Assembly: GCA_002179805.1 (NCBI GenBank)
Contig: NAVB01000152.1
Span: 1 to 45,917, forward strand
DNA from: Acanthamoeba lenticulata
Lineage: Eukaryota > Discosea > Longamoebia > Acanthamoebidae
Direction of reading: 5' to 3'
Length of the DNA stretch: 45,917 nt
Every line of letters begins with the position of its first letter. The first letter of the stretch is position 1. Made by a program: the position numbers and the translations under genes. This document shows, one piece after another, positions 43,901 through 45,917 of this stretch. Under the pieces are notes generated by a model. It did no database searches and was not told the origin of the DNA. It worked only from the letters and a program-made list of their open reading frames with translations.

Positions 43901-45917
43901 AGTACCTGACGAGCCAGCTGGCCTCGGGCAGCTCGCTCGAGCTGATCATCTTCCGCGAGGTCATGTCCCGCATGGCCGGCATCGAAGGCGGCGAGGCCTC
44001 CCTCTCTGGTTCGCCTTCAGCTTCTCCATCTCCTGATTGGACCACCATCACCTGACATGCAACTGGTGGTTGCGTTGGAACATCACGTGATTTGGTCTCC
44101 AACAGACGCGCAGACGCAGGCGCTGGCGGGATCGGAGCTGCTCAAGCAAGAGTCGTCGCCCATCCCGATGGCGCGCAACCTCAAGAAGCCTTCGGGCCGC
44201 CTGCGCGACGCCCTCCTCAGCTCCCAGCTCGCCGCCCCGCTGCTCCTCCTCATCGCCCAGCAGCGTGGCCTCATCCTCTACACCAACAAGGTCTGCTCTC
44301 TCATTTTATTCTCGTTTTATTTCTAGTTTTTATTATTTTTTTAAAAGGAATTGATTACTAAACTATTTTAAATGTGTGACAGGCCACGCACCTGAAGCCG
44401 CTGGGCGATCTGTACGACAAGTGCCAGGAGACGCTGATCCAGTACACCGAGTTCCTGCAGGCCAACGTCACGCCGGCCACGCGCTACATGGCCCTGTTCC
44501 CGTCGCTGCCGGACCTCGTCACCAAGTGCCACCTCGACCCGGAGAGCGTGTTTGGCATTCTTCGCCCCGTGCTGCCCCTCCTCTACCCGCACACGGCCGA
44601 CGACGCCGCGGCCAGCGGCGGCGATGGCGGAAAGACAACGGCTGCGGCGCCAACTACTGCTTTGTCGGTGCCGTCGGACGCGCTGGTCCGGTGCGTGCGC
44701 GACGTGTTCCCAGAGGCCATGTGGGAGAGCATCAGCCCGCAGCTCTACGCCACCTTCTGGTCGCTGTCGCTCTACGACATCGAGGTCCCCACTGAGCGCT
44801 ACCGGGCCGAGATCGCCAAGCTTCGCGAATTTCTCAAGGCGCCCATCGACGACCGCGATCCTGCCGCCGCTGCCCTCCAGGTACGCCATATTCCCTTTTT
44901 TTTTTCCAATTTATAATTTTCAATATTTATATCATTTGAAATTGAATTTGCGGAGTATTTTTGAAATTAATCGAAAGGGTTAAAAATAAAATCGTGCAGA
45001 AGAAGGAGCGCGAGCGGGTGCAGGCGACGCTGCCGAAGCTTGAAGAGGACTTTGAGAAGCAAAAGGCCAACCACGAGGCCGTCCTGCGCCGCCTCGAGCG
45101 CGACAAGGCCCTCTGGTTCCCCCACAACCCGCGCGCCACCGCCACCACCATCGTCGCGTACGCCACATATCTGTCTCCTTGTCTTGTTATTTCTTCTTCA
45201 TAATTTTACTTTGAAATTCTATCATTCTTCACTCACTCGGACCGACGCGTCGTCCGTACAGGGCACTGCTCAAGACGTGCATCATGCCGCGTGCGCTGCA
45301 CTCGATGGCCGACGCGGTCTATTGCGCGCGATTCGTGCAGCTCCTGCACCGCCTGGACACCCCCAACTTCTCCACCATCCAGTACTGCAACAGCGTCCTC
45401 TCCCAGGTTCGTACTCAGTCTGGAATGTCAACTATATCACACCTTTTTGATTTGGGATGCCTGACATTCCTTGGTTTGTGCTCGTCGCCAGGTGGTGCTG
45501 GGCATTTTCTGCTGCACAGAGGGCGAGGCGGTGCGGCTCGGGCGGCTGCTGAGAGAGACCATCGCCACGCTCGAGTCGTGGCGCTCCAACAAGGACGTCT
45601 ACTTGCGCGAGTGCTTCGCGCGGCGGGGCATGGCCTCGTCCTTCTCCGACACGAGCAAGCGCGTGCCGTTCGACCAGTTCCCGCTCATCCTCCACAAGTG
45701 GTACATCCAGACGACCAAGGCCTTCACCGACTGCCTCGACGCCGGGGAGTACATGCAGGTCAAGAACGCCCTCCTCGTCCTCACCCGCATCAACGACGTC
45801 TACCCGACCCTCCGCCGCGCCCTCGACGGCCTCGAGAAGCGCGTCAACCGCCTTCGCGACACCGAAGAGCGCGAGGACATCAAGGCACGGTCGCCTTCTT
45901 TGTTTTTTTAATTAATA
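40906..45917 (+). CDS. THOC2: THO complex subunit 2 (THOC2/Tho2), 3' end beyond the window
   Basis: A large helical scaffold of the THO/TREX complex, which couples nuclear transcription to mRNA export. Begins [20 protein letters not shown] (40906; 40909 equally possible) and runs through about sixteen exons to the window edge. Landmarks fitting THOC2: [20 protein letters not shown] with [160 protein letters not shown], and [20 protein letters not shown] with [14 protein letters not shown]. The charged helix [20 protein letters not shown] precedes a tryptophan motif (LWFPH). Ser-rich inserts interrupt the N-terminal half (about 42115-42330). The C-terminal part is missing only because the window ends. 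Confidence 0.92.

Overview
The window is nuclear DNA of a free-living amoebozoan, most probably Acanthamoeba. I infer this from GC-rich exons cut by many short introns with AT-rich or simple-sequence interiors, very tight gene spacing, and the gene mix: metazoan/plant-type housekeeping genes beside a BPI/LBP protein, a copine, a SEC14-GOLD protein and a Zn2Cys6 regulator. No bacterial operons, tRNA, rRNA, CRISPR arrays or transposons were seen. Gene spans run from start codon to stop codon; splice sites were chosen by eye from GT/AG signals, reading frame and protein-family continuity.

Layout. 17-2441 (-) cysteine-rich protein with a Pro-rich tail; 2673-4159 (+) secreted GH43 glycosidase; 4225-5812 (+) SMYD-type SET/MYND methyltransferase; 5962-6895 (-) SAP-domain protein; 7127-10216 (+) Kelch plus two BTB domains; 10281-10597 (-) small membrane protein; 10747-12728 (-) Zn2Cys6 transcription factor; 12882-16181 (-) a large alpha-helical-repeat protein that I assign to the TSET subunit TSAUCER/TASH3; 16521-18091 (+) malate dehydrogenase; 18644-21692 (+) glutamate-cysteine ligase; 22058-22624 (+) intronless orphan; about 22813-23950 (+) Atg27/MRH-type membrane protein; 24132-26631 (-) BPI/LBP protein; 26908-28474 (-) copine; 29133-30331 (+) GATA factor; 30509-32622 (+) NAD glycerol-3-phosphate dehydrogenase; 32973-36820 (+) a degenerate long-chain acyl-CoA synthetase homologue; 37115-39455 (-) SEC14-GOLD protein; 39741-40586 (-) 14-3-3; 40906 to the window end (+) THOC2, incomplete.

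The genes are independent transcription units, but several themes recur. Membrane traffic and lipid handling are well represented (TSET, Atg27-like, SEC14-GOLD, copine, acyl-CoA synthetase). Bacterial feeding could involve the BPI/LBP and GH43 proteins. Redox and central metabolism are covered by MDH, GPDH and GCLC. Five neighbouring pairs are head-to-head. Three of those five short divergent intergenic regions contain the identical 11-mer TTAAGGTGGCG, a candidate promoter element and the least expected signal I found. Other leads are the TSET subunit, an acyl-CoA synthetase homologue that has lost several nucleotide-site residues and carries a natural Gly4Ser-type linker, and a 16-nt first exon that encodes the copine's lipidation signal.
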